Positions 45,174-57,785 are shown, counted from the first letter of the stretch. The stretch: 64,000 nucleotides of DNA from Kingdonia uniflora (GCA_014058105.1 JACGCM010000146.1:868001-932000); one strand, 5' to 3'. Translations and numbers: made by a program. Notes: a model not told the origin generated them from the sequence alone.

Positions 45174-46305
45174 TGATGAACACATAAAATGACCACTATT
45201 CCCCTATGACTTAATGTTTATTATTCTTAATTTTATTATTATACATGACTTATAAAACCAATTTTTATATTTCAGGACACATGGAGCTCATTTACCAAAT
45301 ATGTGCAAATACCGGGATGTATAGCTCAAAGGATGAACTGTTGGTGAAGGATGTAGAGTTGTCAAACACGAGGGTCCCACATGGGGAGGTTATAATTTTA
45401 GAGGATAACTCTTGGAGGTTACAAATTTATGTACATTCATGGCATAGGTTATAAATCTGATATTAAATTTAAGAACCCTCTCATTCATCTATAAAAGGAG
45501 AGGTGGTGAGCTCATAAGATCATCCAAGTTGGAGAGAATCATTTTTGTAGAGTGCAAGAGAGCATTATTGGAGTAAGTTGGTGCAAGTTTTGCAAGCATT
45601 TAGAGCATTTCATTTTGTAAGTCAATAAAATTCTTCTTTTTGTTGTTAGTTTATCTTCATTTCATTCTCATATCATTTAGGTTTTATAGTTGTTATAATG
45701 GCCGGCTAAGTCCTCATTACTGGTGAGGATGGATCCGCCATAAGCGTATGATATCATGTAGTAGAATGTATTTTTCTCCAACGCAATATGAGCATATTAT
45801 CAAAAATCCCAAAACTATATTGTTGGAGACATCCATTATCATCCTATGATCTCTTTAAGTAGAGATATAGGAAGAGTTTGGTGATTCTCAAATGATATAG
45901 TAAAATTATATTAATATTGTATTTTTCTAAGATATGATCCTAATTAACATTTCATAGTTAGCATAGCTTTCATGGAATGTGTTTTTAGTACATACTTAGT
46001 TCATACAATATATTCTACTTAAGTTATAATTAATCATGGGATTACATCGTCAAAAGGTCAATGTTTGTTATTTCAATTAAGTGGAGAATTTAATATACGA
46101 TACTATGCTGATATTGTATGTAAATGGTGGTGAAATCTGAAGCCCCTAGACCTTTATTCCTGATTAAAACCATATCATTGATTTTTACAGTTTTACAACC
46201 TTAGATTACTAAAACACAAGACCAAAACTAATTTCTAGTTCCGTTCGGAAGTGAACGGCACTTTAATTTTTACCCATACTAAACACCGGATTTCGACCGT
46301 TATCA
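45174..46305 (+). repeat. 3' LTR of Athila-type element D
   Basis: 1132 bp, same length as the 5' LTR, with TATA at 45489-45498. Preceded by the polypurine tract and followed by the ATTTG duplication (46306-46310). Confidence 0.93.
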
Positions 46306-46876
46306 ATTTGACGAACGAGTTCAATGGATTACAATGAAAGGGTAGGGACTTCTTACTAATTGTTCAGCAGGATCTACAGGGTCAGGAATTAGAATCGCAC
46401 TGAGTACCCATTCCAACGAAAGGATCTAGAAATCAATCTGCTTGGATTTTGAAGCCTCAAACAATGTTATAGAATACAAAGCTCTCATTCATGGACATGA
46501 CCTCGCACTCAAGCTTTGCATCCCAGAGCTCTCCGTTTACACAGATTCTCTACTTATTGACCACCATTACTTAGAACAGTACAAGAAGAATGATAAGATG
46601 ATCTAATATGCAACTCTCCTTGCCGATAGGATAAGGAGATTTGCGAAAGCAACTTTCAACTATCTTCCTCAGGGTAAAAAACGACACACCGATTCCCTGA
46701 CTTATTTTATCGGGGTCTTGGGTACAGAAGCCAGATATCTACAGATAAAAGAAATATTAACCCCCAGCATTGATCTTCATTCTATATACACGATAAACAC
46801 TGGGGTAGATGAAGAGGAGGCAGACAATTAACAAAAGCTTTTTATCGTCTATCTTGGCCCATAAAACAAATGTAAA
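46306..46876 (+). pseudogene. Archaeal-type RNase H of Tat element C
   Basis: It continues from 35958 across element D. Motifs are LLTNCSAGSTGSGIRIALS (first Asp now Asn), CLDFEASNNVIEYKALIHG, ELSVYTDSLLIDHHYLEQY and DSLTYFIGVLGTEA. The NNxxEYxAL Glu is kept. About five stops. An INTG motif at 46795 leads to integrase as in A and B. Confidence 0.82.
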
Positions 46877-48055
46877 TTGCCCTTTCCAATAGATCCAAAA
46901 GAGTGCCGACAGTTGATCAAAAACTCGATGTGTTATACAGTTAAGAATGGTCATCTCTACGCTACTCAGTCACAGGGCCTTATCTTAAGTGTCTCTCAAA
47001 GAAAAAGGCAGATGGAATGCTCAAGGATTTACATAAAGGAATATGTGGCTCCGATGCCGTAGGTCGATTACTTGCAAATAGAGCAATTACATAGGGAGTA
47101 TTCTGGCCAGGAATACACAAGCAAGCAAAAAAGTACTCACGTAAATATGACACTTGTCAATCCTATAGACATATGATCTGTTCCCCTGCCCTCGAACAAT
47201 ATGCAAGCAAGGTATTCTGGCCATTCAATCGGTGGGCGCTCGATCTCGTCGAAGAATTTCCTAATACTCTAGGTAACCGGCAATTCCAATTTGTAGCAAC
47301 AAATTATTTTTCAAAATGTGTGGAAGCAGTCCCACTCTATCGAACTAGAGAAGAAGAGATCATTTCTTCTATATGGGAATACATCATCATAAGGTTTAGA
47401 TACCCCTACCTGATTTGGATCGATATTGGGCCACAGTTTGATGGTAAAAAGGTCGCAGCATTCCTCAGCAAACACAACATCATTCATTCCCCATCCAGCC
47501 CAAACTACCCTCAAGGTAGTGGCCAAGCTGAAATTACCAGTAAAACCTTAGTGGATGGACTCAAGATAAGGCTTAATTTACAGATAAAAGGAAATTGGAT
47601 TTGGGAATTTCCTCACGTCTTATGGGCATACAGTACCACTCCACATCAATCAAATGGCTGTATCCCCTTCATCCTAGCCTATGGCACCGAAGTCGTCATT
47701 CTAATAGAATACCACCATCCTGTCAGAGATCACGAGCTTATAGACAAAGAAAATGAGTTCGAATTAGCCTACAATATGAACGGGATTGATAAAGAAACTT
47801 GGGAATGCACTATTGCCAACCTAGGTAAATATCACCATATACTAGTAATTTCGTACAACAAAAGAGTCAGAAGCCGTGAGTTCCAAGTCGACGATCTCGT
47901 CCTCAAAGAGATCCCACAACACATAAAAGAAGCACGTGCCAGGAAACTAGTAGAAAATTGGGAAGGCCCATTCCTTATCATTGGTCGAACTGGTCTGGAA
48001 TCATACTATCTCATGACGGAGCAAGGAGTGCACATCCCAAATCTATGGAACACGA
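46877..48055 (+). pseudogene. Integrase of Tat element C, catalytic core open
   Basis: The zinc-finger part (46877-47172) has a frameshift and changed Cys residues (KYDTCQSYRHM). The rest is a 299-residue open frame from 47173. It has WALDLVEEFPNTLG with Asp24, WIDIGPQFDG with Asp84 and SGQAEITSKT with Glu120, so the D-D-35-E spacing is exact. A WEGPFLI C-terminal motif and EQGVHIPNLWNT follow. The last codons come from the CACTA end (stop at 48070-48072). It is better kept than the integrases of A, B and D, but lacks an intact zinc finger. Confidence 0.85.
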
Positions 48056-48330
48056 CACTACAACAAATATAGGTTTTTACATCATTAGAAAAATTACGTA
48101 AAAGGGATTTAACGTCATTTGTACAAATGACGTTGAAGGCGATGATGTGGAAAGGTAGGGACTAACAACGTCATTAAATAAGTGACGTGGAAAGCTAGGC
48201 ACTAGCGCCATTAATTAAGTGACGTATAAGTGGTTTTTAAAAATAACGTTATTGATACACAATTCCGGTGGCCCGCCAGCTAATGTATTCTATTGACATC
48301 ACTAAATAACGTCATTAAAAAATGATATAG
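48056..48330. repeat. CACTA 3' terminal and sub-terminal repeats
   Basis: The terminal CACTACAACAAATA is followed by clustered aacgtcat/aagtgacgt words (48108-48126 form the palindrome aacgtcatttgtacaaatgacgtt, given here as positions only in its centre: cattgtacaaatg-like). Such arrays are where CACTA accessory proteins bind in known elements. Confidence 0.75.
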
Positions 48331-50345
48331 TTGAACTCTTTTAGTGTCATATTTGAAGTGATAGCGTTTTCATACATCAACAATGGCATTTTAAAAATTA
48401 CGTTAATACCTCAAAAAAATATTAAAAAATGCCAAATATTATTAATCCACTGCCTTGTCATTCTCTCTATAGGACTACCACAACATTCTACAAAAAGGTA
48501 AAATATTTTTCTAAATTATATTACTTTCATTCAATAAAATTTGTTCGAACTTAATTACTTCATTATTTGAATTACAAAGGTAAATCACTGATAGACTTAA
48601 CCAATGCACAAAAAAACTAATAAAGCAACCATAATGAGGGGTCTCGGATGTTTCACTATTAGAATGCTTGCAGCCTTTGAGATCCTTTGTGTGCGTTTGT
48701 GTATTTATACTAATCTAGATCAATTTGTAAACCTGTCAAAGCATACAAATTAAACATTAGTTATGTAAATGTGAGTACACAATAAGATGCCTGTAATCGT
48801 AAAAGAAAAAGAAATACAAAATAAGAGGAGAAGAAAAAGAAGGGGCATATGTCCACCTCCATGACAATTATACATTTTGGATCCCCTTAAGTTACATATG
48901 TCCATTGTTCTTAAGAAATGAAACTAATGTTATTATGACAATTGATTTCGCCATAAAATACATTTAATTATCTATTACAGTAAGATAGTTGACTACTTTC
49001 TCTTTAATGAACATGATAAGTTTCACAAAACTGTAATCGCAGATTGAGCTCTAAAAAGAAATATTATCCAGTTTCCAGTTTCCTACGATCTCTTGCCACT
49101 GAAAGGAAAGGAAGCTCAGGGCTATCAAAGCAGTTAAGCAAATCTTAGACTACCTGAAATAGATGTTGTACTTATGATGAGTGAGTGAGAAAGATTCGGA
49201 TCTCAAAATATTATTCTTGATCTGCAACCATGTGAAGGAAGGTACTTACTTCATCAATGTTATGCTCATAGGCTGCAAAAATCATTCATGCAGTATTTAA
49301 ACTTGCAGCACATCTCTGGTGAACCTTTCTAAAAACTGCAGTTGGTGGGCCTAATAGTGAAAAACTCCCATGAAAGGGTTACTAGACCTAAAATGTCAAA
49401 GATTACCTGCATTTCTTGGCTTTCGGATATCTAGAAATGGATAACTCCGAAAGGTGGTAAAATAAGGGGCATACACATCTTCATAAACAATCAATCATTA
49501 GGTCATATCTGTTTTGTTGCACTTGCGTACATCTTACAAGTTGGGTCCACAATAAAATTGCTTACTAAAATAATATTCTAAAAAGGGAAAAAATGCAACA
49601 TAGAGTTGAGTTTTAATAAGTGATACCTGAATAAGAGACATGTGCAATTTTTCCAATTTTGCTTCATTTTAATGTTAGGGTAAGGTCATCCAAGATGACA
49701 CTACCAGTTAGGTTATTTCTCGATATTACTGCAGAACCTGAGGCACGAGCGTCTTGTAATAAGACACGAATATACTTTGTAATAAGCACTAATACTATAA
49801 TGAACACATAATATAAATTTACTTAAACAGGATCAATACTTTTTTCTTATCTTTTTTCTTCTTTTTTATATACCTCAGATCTCATCTATTTTAATTAAAT
49901 ATTTACAACATTCAATCTCCCAACGACGAGATATTACAAAGACATTATCATATCAATCATTCAGGATGAGACATGCCCTGTCACAAAGGAGAAGTTACTA
50001 TATCTACTTCCCAATGTGATTGCCCTATTGGAAATTTAGGATGCTAGAAACGAGTAAAGTTAATTTATGAAAAGTCTCAAATCTCAATATTACAAGTACT
50101 CGAGAGTGTAAGAGGGAGTTCTTTTGCCTCGACTCAAGAAGAAGCCTATTAAACGTAAGGGCAAAAAACACCTCTTGTAGCAGTCCAGTTACCACACCCG
50201 AAGAAGTAGAAGCCCTACCAGGGATCTAGTTTTCTCACCATGCATCTGCTGCTCTTCGCTCCACAATAGCAATACATGCACTGCTCCACTTTTTCCTCTT
50301 CCTCCTCAATGTAAACCCATTTTCAAGATTTGACGTTGCTACTAA
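48331..50345. other. CACTA 3' part without recognisable genes
   Basis: About 2 kb of AT-rich sequence. No frame on either strand gives a protein I can recognise. The last 180 bases may be 5' UTR of the captured ARPC2 copy (C/T-rich, ending just before its ATG). Confidence 0.5.
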
Positions 50346-51064
50346 GATGATACTTCTCCAATCTACTTCCATATTTCACCTACAAGTCTTTCTAAATAGA
50401 GTTCAAAATATTGATAAGGGAGTGGAGTTGGACTACCACTCAGTTGAGTTTGACGATGTTTGTTACCATATTTAGGTATCTATGAGGTCTCCCGAATTCA
50501 TATTGCTATCTATGTCATTACCAACTCCTCATCCAGAAACTGTTTTCTTTGGTGGCCTTCCTTCTGGAGTCCTAGAAGCTATAAAAGAGGCGTACGGTGT
50601 GCTTGTGCAAATTCTTGATCCTCCAAAAGATGGCTACAATCCTACAATGAAATTCAACTTGGAAAAACTTCCACAATATGAAGAAGAGGAATATGATCTT
50701 TTGGTAAAGATTGCATCTCTGAGAGAGGTGGTTCTAGGAGCTCCATTGAGGGTTGTTTTAAAGCATTTGGCACTTAAGAAAGTTGCTGCAGATGTAGATC
50801 AACTTGTTGCTCTTGTACATTGGCAAAATGAATCCTTTCCTTGTTCCTGAGGCCGATAAGGTAATTGTAGTATTTCCCATGAGATTCAGGGATTCTACAG
50901 ATATTGTCCTGGCAGCCTCCTTCTTACCGGAATTTATGGAGGCTAGGCGCACCGCTGGACTCAACACTGCCCCTCCTTATTTTTGGTCTCCTTCTTCTCC
51001 TTTAGAATTGAAAGGAGCTCCTTCCCATGTACTAACTGCAAATGCAGGATTTTTTACTATATGA
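50346..51064 (+). pseudogene. ARPC2: Captured fragment of a plant ARPC2 gene (Arp2/3 complex subunit 2)
   Basis: It begins at the family's start (MILLQSTS) and continues LNRVQNIDKGVELDY, VEFDDVCYH, LLSMSLPTPHPETVFF, GLPSGVLEAIKEAYG, ILDPPKDGY, REVVLGAPLRVVLKHLA, DQLVALVH, then after a frameshift near 50825 LVPEADKVIVVFPMRF and FMEARRTAGLNTAPP. One TAG (50473-50475) breaks the first part. Order and spacing match plant ARPC2 with no visible introns over about 700 bases. ARPC2 is a core subunit of the complex that starts branched actin filaments. The C-terminal third is missing or decayed after 51064. It lies antisense to the transposase and downstream of it. Confidence 0.85.
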
Positions 51065-51199
51065 AGGTTTCCTAATTGAATGGAACTTTTGAATTTATCC
51101 ACTTGTTGAAGTAAGAAGGTTTCCTAATCCTCTTGAAGCGACACTCTTCACTATAACATTATCTGACAATCCCAGTTCGACCATGTCACAATCGGTTAG

Positions 51200-54100
51200 G
51201 TGATGATGAAATGCAGGCCGAATTTTTAATTTGAAAGACTTAATCTACATTGTTTTGAACCCATACTCCTTCATAGTCCGCACGGACATAGCCTTCATAT
51301 TCAATATCTCCAATAGGCCCAAGACTATCTATGGGTACCGAATCTTCTCGTACTCCATCGTTAGTATCCTCCAAATCCATAAACCCTCGAGGAGGTTCTC
51401 TCAAAACTACATACCACGGTGAGTCATCTAATTCCCGAGAATAAAATACTTGATGAGCTTGAGCTGCAAGGATGAATTAATCTTGTTGTTGAGTTATTCC
51501 ATGATGATGATTCACCAATGTAAACCCCTCAATTTTCTTTATCCCTGTAGCTATACTCACCCAATCACAAAGGAATACTAGATGACGAAAGGTGTAATAG
51601 TCTATCAAAAATAATATTTTTTATAGCCCCATAGTATGTCACAACCTTTTAAATCTGTCTCTGGTCTCTATCACTTGATCTACATAAGGTAGTAGCACAC
51701 AAAGAAACTCCTAAGTTTTAAGTTCCTTTCTCTGCATCCTTTGTATGAAAATGATATCCATTAATTAAATAGGATCCACAAGTCATGGCAGACTTTCATG
51801 AACCATATGATAATGCTTTTAATGTAGGGGACACAACCTTATGTTTCATCTCTTCAAAAATCTGAAAAGAATGAGAATATAATTAGGATAAACGTCTTAC
51901 TGATAATAATAGAAGACAAATCCATCAACATTTTTACATACCTCATGTTTAAACCATTTGTTAAACTCATCTGAATGATTTATATTAAGTAGACAATCAT
52001 TCTTTCCTAATCAACGATCTTGAAGAATAAAATGGCTCTTGGGTTTTTTGGTACAATAAGTAGGTTATTTACTATTACAAAAATATAATCATAAAACAAA
52101 AATTCTATACATACATATATCACTATACTTACTCTAGGTACGACTGAACTTCCTTGAAGTTAAATAAAACAGAGCGATGAACTGATTCATAATTCCCACC
52201 TGATAGAGTGAGCTTCGCTTTAGCTGACAATGGGCAACCTTCAAGAATGGTAGATTCAACATTGTCAACGCGATTTTTGTTTTCTTTTCTATTGGTATAT
52301 TCATCATGATTCAAATATTCTGCACAAAACATGGCATACTCTTCTGCCAAGTAACATTCAACAATAAACCCTTCCGGCCTTGCGGAATTTCATACATATC
52401 CTTTTAACACCTTCACAAATCTATATATTGCATCAATATTCAATTATTGCATTAACTTTATACAAGTATTCAAAAATAACTTACTAAAAGACTTAAAAAG
52501 TATGTACCTTTCAAATGGATACATCCAACGATAATCTACAGGCCCTCTAAGGCATGCCTCTTGAACCAAGTGAATAGTGAGATGTACCATAATATCAAAA
52601 AATGAACGCAGAAAATACCTCTCTAACTTACACATTATCTCTATGACCACCACATCCAAACTCTCCATTTTCTCGTAATCAATTTCTCTTTGGCAAAGTT
52701 CATGGTAAAATGAACAGAGTTTAAAAATTGTATGCCTCACTTCATTTGGCAGAAGATCACGCAAAGCCACGGGGATCAGTTGTTGTATTAGTACATGATA
52801 ATCGTGTGATTTCATACCGTTAATTGTATGATCAGACATGGAAATACAATTTGAGTTATTGGAACAATACCCATCCGGTAACTTCAAGGAAGATAACCTA
52901 CGACAAAAAAATTCTTTTTCTTTTTTTGGAGAGCATATGTGGTGCTGGAGGATGGAATGTCATCTTACCCCTTGGTTGAGGATGTAGTTCAGGCCTTACT
53001 TTCAATTCTTTTGGGATGCAAGACCATCTTTCAATTTTCCAGCAATGTTCAATAGTGTTTCGACCAAACTGCCGCAAACGTTCTTCTCCGTGTGCATCAC
53101 GTCCAAATTGTGAGGTAGTAGTTTATACTTCCAGTACGGTACCTCAAAGAAAATCGACCTCTTCTTCTATCTTTGCAAAGAAATTTTTTGCGATTTTTTT
53201 TTTGTGTGCAGGCTTTCCCCAATCTGTTTCAATACTTTTTACCTCATGCCAAATTTGTGTACCCTTCAAAGAAATTGGACGTGTATCAATCTCTTTTTCG
53301 CCATTAAACCAACTTTTCTTCGACCGAAATGGGTTGTTAAGCCTAAGAAATGTTCTATGTCACATATAACAAAATTTCCTTCCAAACTTTAGCCATTATG
53401 AACATGTACCATAGCCACACTTAGGACATGCTACTTCTTCCTTTACTGAGCATCCTGCAAGGTTTCCATATGCGGAAAAATCATTAATAGTCCACAATAA
53501 TATTGCCTTTAAAGTAAACTTTGTTTTGGTATATGAATCATATGTTTCAGCGCCATTTCCCCACAAAAGTAACAAGTCGTCAATAAGGGGTTGCAAATAA
53601 ACATTGATGTAATTACCAGGTTGCTTCGGTCCGGCGATTAATAAAGTCAACATCAAGAACTTCTTATCCATGCACAAAGAAGGAGGTAAATTATAATTTA
53701 CTAGAATCACAGGCCAACAACTATATTGCGAACTTAAATTACTATTAGAGTTAACTTCATCTGTAGCGATTACCAATCGTAAGTTTCGTAATTCTTTGGA
53801 GAATTTGGGCCACTTAGAATCAATATATTTCCAAGCAGGGCTATCCACAGGGTGACGCAGTTTTCCATCATTGCTCCTATTATCTGAATGCCATCTCAAC
53901 TCTTTTAAAGTATCAACAGATAATTACATCCGCCTAAACCTCCGTATTATGGGGAAATACCTTTAAACCTTTGTTGCTATACTAACTTTTATTCTTTTTG
54001 TCTTAGGATCCTATTTCCATCGCGAAGCTCTACATTTTGGACATGAATCCTTCTTTTCATGGTCTTTCCTATACAAAATGCAGTCATTCACACATTCGTG

Positions 54101-54712
54101 AATCTTTTCGTATTCCAATTCAAATGTCTTCAGCATTTTCCTTACAAAATACATTGAATTTGGGAGATGGTTATCATCCAAAAGAATATCCTTCAGAGCC
54201 TCCAATAGTTTAGTAAAAATTTTGTCAGACCAATCATTGTTTGCTTTTATGCTAAAAAATTTAACAGCAGCAGTCAACTTTGTGTACTTTCTGCAGCCCG
54301 GATACAATGGCTTTTGTGCATCTTGTAACAAGTTTTCAAAGTCTGGAAGTTCATTAGCATCGCCATTATATTCATCTCCTGTATTTGTTTCATATGCTGC
54401 TATGTATAAGATCTTCTCCGCATCTCTTGGATTAAAGATTATCTCTTCGTGTTGACCGTGAGATATTGACTTGGGTAGATCCTCTCCATACAATATAAAT
54501 GGATCAGAAGTCATATTTATACCTCGAATTATGAAATGATCATACACTTTTCCATGAGACAAACACTTTATGTTCATGCAATCTTTGCATGGACATCTAA
54601 TTTTGTTCAAGGCCGAACTATGAGAGTTTAATTTGGCAAACTCTAGAAATTTTTCAACTCCATCTTGGAACTCTTGACTAGCTCTTGGAAAAAACCTTCA
54701 TGACTTATTCAT
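51200..54712 (-). pseudogene. CACTA transposase (TNPD / TNP2 type)
   Basis: From an ATG at 54712 the N-terminus reads MNKS-stop-RFFPRAS, EGVEKFL-like and NKIRCPCKDCMNIK (transposase-associated domain, CxxC cysteines). Next come KDSCPKCRASRWK (54030) and RYFPIIRRF, then RWHSDNRSNDGKLRHPVDSP, SSQYSCWPVILVNYNLPP and LLLLWGNGAETYDSYTK (Transposase_21, 53899-53396). A broken stretch with HKKKIAKNFFAKIEEEVDF (53200) follows, then the DUF4218 part (52887-52444: SHDYHVLIQQLIPVALRDLL, ACLRGPVDYRWMYPFERY), EEYAMFCAEYLNHDEY (52350-52129) and a DUF4216-like end QVFYSRELDDSPWYVVLRE (51480-51230). Many stops. It would cut and re-insert the element at CACTA ends. Confidence 0.92.
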
Positions 54713-57189
54713 GGATACCTTTTATTTAAAAATACATTTAAATGTTATTCATAAATTTAACTAAAAATAAGGAATATGTTACCTAATTATGAATATATCT
54801 AGAGTTATTCAGGGATATAATAACAAACACCAACAACTTAAAAGCAAGCATCTTAGGACTCATAGGGATACAAAATAATGTAGTGTTGGTTTCTTATGAG
54901 AACATTGCCCAAAATTCCAGGATATTTGCTAGAATTAGCACATATGGGATAATCTTAAAAATCAAAGCAAGGGCTTACATATTAAATACCAACAACATTA
55001 AACCATTCATTTATTGAAGTATTTAAACTAAATTAGGGCCTTATTCGTATCTAGTAAATGTGAACACTTATGCAATACTAACAATAGTTTGACCACACAC
55101 TTCTCATGTAAAGGAAAGAAAAGTTAGGTCACAAACAAATGATAAATACAACCAGCTAATGCACTAATGATTATGAAGATGAAGTTAGGTACTACTAACC
55201 ATCAAATTCCAAATTATATTTATGAAATTTTTGGAGTAGGGGTGAACACCTTCAAATACCTGAAATAAATAATTTTCATGCTCAAATACATTGTTATAAG
55301 ATATATTTACTATTAACTCAAGTTCAAACATTCTATCCAGCCTCTTGCAATAAAATTCATTCCCTCAAAAATATAACTAGAAAAGAAATGGACTAAAATT
55401 TGCATTTAATAGAAAAAATAATAACAACTAACACATACAACTACTAATCATGGGTATTAAGAATATACATGTTATAGCAAGGAATATATTGAAACATAAT
55501 AGGTAATATAGCGAACATAAAACTACTAACAATATACATATTCTATAAGATCAGAGATAGAACCTCGTAGGGGTTGAAGTACATGACACACATAACCGGA
55601 AAGTATGGCTATTCTAATAGATATAGGTGACCATTTATACTTTTTTTGCAGGATCTTCTAATAGAAATTTCTCTAGGGAAATTACATAATATAATCCATA
55701 CTGAAAAGGACTTAATAAAAAATATTATAGGTTTTTGCTCATTTCAGGACATAATTTCCTTGCCCATTAAGCCTATTTTTTGTCTGAACTGTGAAACCAA
55801 CCCTTTTCACTGGAAAAAAAAAACATTGTTTTTTCAATCATAATATATCAACAGTACCTCAAGCATTGAAATAAGCAATATGCAAACAACTACCAACACT
55901 TACGCAGAGCAATATTAATACAATTCAGACCATGCGCTTCTCATGTGAAGGCAAAGGTAGTAGGTTACACTGAAGAAACAACGAGGGTGAACTTCAGTAC
56001 TTACCTTCAAATTCGTAATATCCTCGAAGTCTTAGACTGCGAAAGAATATCTTCATGAAGTAGCTGCAATTAAAGGACAAAAAAATATCAAAAACAGTTA
56101 CATGCGTATTTTGTTTAAGAAGTGCAAATATATAATTATATTTCTAGTAAGAGGATCTTGCTAAATATTTCTTTGAGTTTGAAGAAAATCATGGAGGAAA
56201 TAGTTGATCGGCCTTATGACACTTCAAACTCTAAGACAATACTTCTCGCCTATAGAATCTGCATCACCCTTTTCTATTTTCTTGCCTTCTAGTTGGCTGC
56301 ATTGCCATAAGGCACCCTATTCCAGTCCTGGCTTTCTATCTTTGGTTATCGCAATCTTGCAATGACTGCATGTAGTCTTTAAGGTGCTAGTTGTTTTCAT
56401 GTGATCGCAGTTTAGCGGTAGGTCTTCAAAATACTTTAGGCGCTATTCATGTGATCGAAGCGGCAGGTCTTCTAAACACTTTAGGCTATTCGCTGCTTGG
56501 ATCCTTCTTGTCGCAGCTAGGATCCTTCAAAGCATTATGTCACAATATTCCGGTCCTGTCTTTCAACCTTTGCATTCCAAGCTACAGTACCACCTTTTTC
56601 AACGCGCCAAAATATGGAAGCCGAAAGTGCATTCTAGCTACTTCTTTCTGGTTTCTTTTTAAAGTAGCAAGCTCTAAAATTTTGCTAAGGGTTTCTGAAA
56701 CACACTCCCACTTGTAGCATAGCAAGAGGTGGGTAGCTAAGTGCGTTTTGGCTCTGAGTTTCATCCTAGGCAGCTAGCTTAATTATTGGAGTGATCGCGC
56801 TTCTAAACTACCTGCCATAAATTCATGGAATCTCTTTCTGATTGGATGGATAAGATATACTTCTGTCTGTTGGGGTAGGCCGTCTGGTTTCTGCTTTTAC
56901 CTATCTGACTCTATACTGGCTCAGTTCTCTGCTTCTTTTAAACTCTAGTCTTGCATCGCCTATAGGTCCTTCTTCCTTCTTTCTATCTCGGCCTATCGGT
57001 ATCTTCTCTCATCTTTCATTCATTTAGAATCTGCATAACCTTTTCTTTCTTTCTTTTTTTCTTTTATTTTTTTTGAAAACCAAAACGATAAGCTTATCAA
57101 TAATCATTCGAAGAGGTTTCTTCATGTAAATAAAGGCATATCATAAGAGTAATGACTACAAGCTCACATATTCATACATAAAAGAGATT
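54713..57189. other. CACTA interior upstream of the transposase; includes a less AT-rich island
   Basis: No gene recognised. 54713-56150 is AT-rich. 56200-57060 is less AT-rich and C/T-rich, with a direct repeat of about 45 bases offset by 51 (56396-56443 and 56447-56489, sharing ttcatgtgatcg and actttaggc). Open frames at 56391-56717 and 56582-56764 have no recognisable motifs. Confidence 0.5.
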
Positions 57190-57785
57190 AATGAAAAAAA
57201 AAATCTTTTGCACGCAACATTGCTAATCCTTTAATTTACCTGGGAATAATCCTCTTTTCTAAACTGCACGACATAAGGTTAGGGTACTTACAAACCACTG
57301 AAGGATCTACTCTAAATTTGATACAAAGAAATGCATCAATTTCCTAAACCTCTTCTCTAAAGGCTTATCAAAGCCTATAGTTTGAATGCAGAAAAAATAT
57401 CTTCCAAAAATATCCCAAAACTTTTATAAGCCTCTTTTTCAGTTCCCAATTCGATTCAGAAATTTGTAACATCATTTGGAGGGCGGTAATGAATATCATA
57501 GTCATAGGAACGAAACCCAATTTCATAGCCTTTTCAATATTTATTTCGAAGCGTTCAGTGTTAAGCGTTAGTGTTGATGGCTCATCCATGATCCATTTTG
57601 CAATATGGGATTGAGCTACACCATGGGATAGCAAGATATTGGTGTTGGGTTCCATTAGTTTCTTTACATCGTATCTAAGTAAATGGGAACATTTCTTCAA
57701 AATAGATACAAGGTTGTTTTCAGTCTCCACGAAGGTTCTAATGAAATTACAAGACGGGATGAGATGGTATTTTAAGCTTTTACAG
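57190..57785 (-). pseudogene. Captured fragment of a plant mTERF gene
   Basis: The minus-strand frame from about 57785 reads HLIPSCNFIRTFVETENNLV, then (57730-57368) LKKCSHLLRYDVKKLMEPNT, LLSHGVAQSHIAKWIMDEPS, NIEKAMKLGFVPMTMIFI. After stops and a shift it goes on with VVCKYPNLMSCSLEKRIIPR near 57240. These are consecutive helical repeats of plant mTERF proteins, organelle-targeted nucleic-acid-binding proteins. The SLEKRIIPR motif marks the usual C-terminal end. The N-terminal targeting region is not present. The reading has no apparent introns, but many plant mTERF genes are intronless anyway. Confidence 0.82.

Larger units (their letters stand above)
35959..46305 (+). mobile_element. Athila-type Ty3/gypsy retrotransposon 'D', both LTRs present
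   Basis: LTRs 35959-37090 and 45174-46305 are both 1132 bp, start TGATG and end TTATCA. The 5-bp target duplication ATTTG is at 35954-35958 and 46306-46310. PBS at 37094, then gag, protease, RT, RNase H and integrase in that order on the plus strand, and a purine-rich tract (aagtttgggggtattt) before the 3' LTR. The two LTRs differ at about 7% of positions over the first 330 bases by my count, with the rest looking more alike, so insertion is not recent. Coding regions have about nine stops or shifts. It lies in element C. Confidence 0.93.

Noticed and set aside
56391..56717. 108-codon open frame in the CACTA interior
   Set aside because: No motif. The frame covers the direct repeat and probably reflects the less AT-rich composition.
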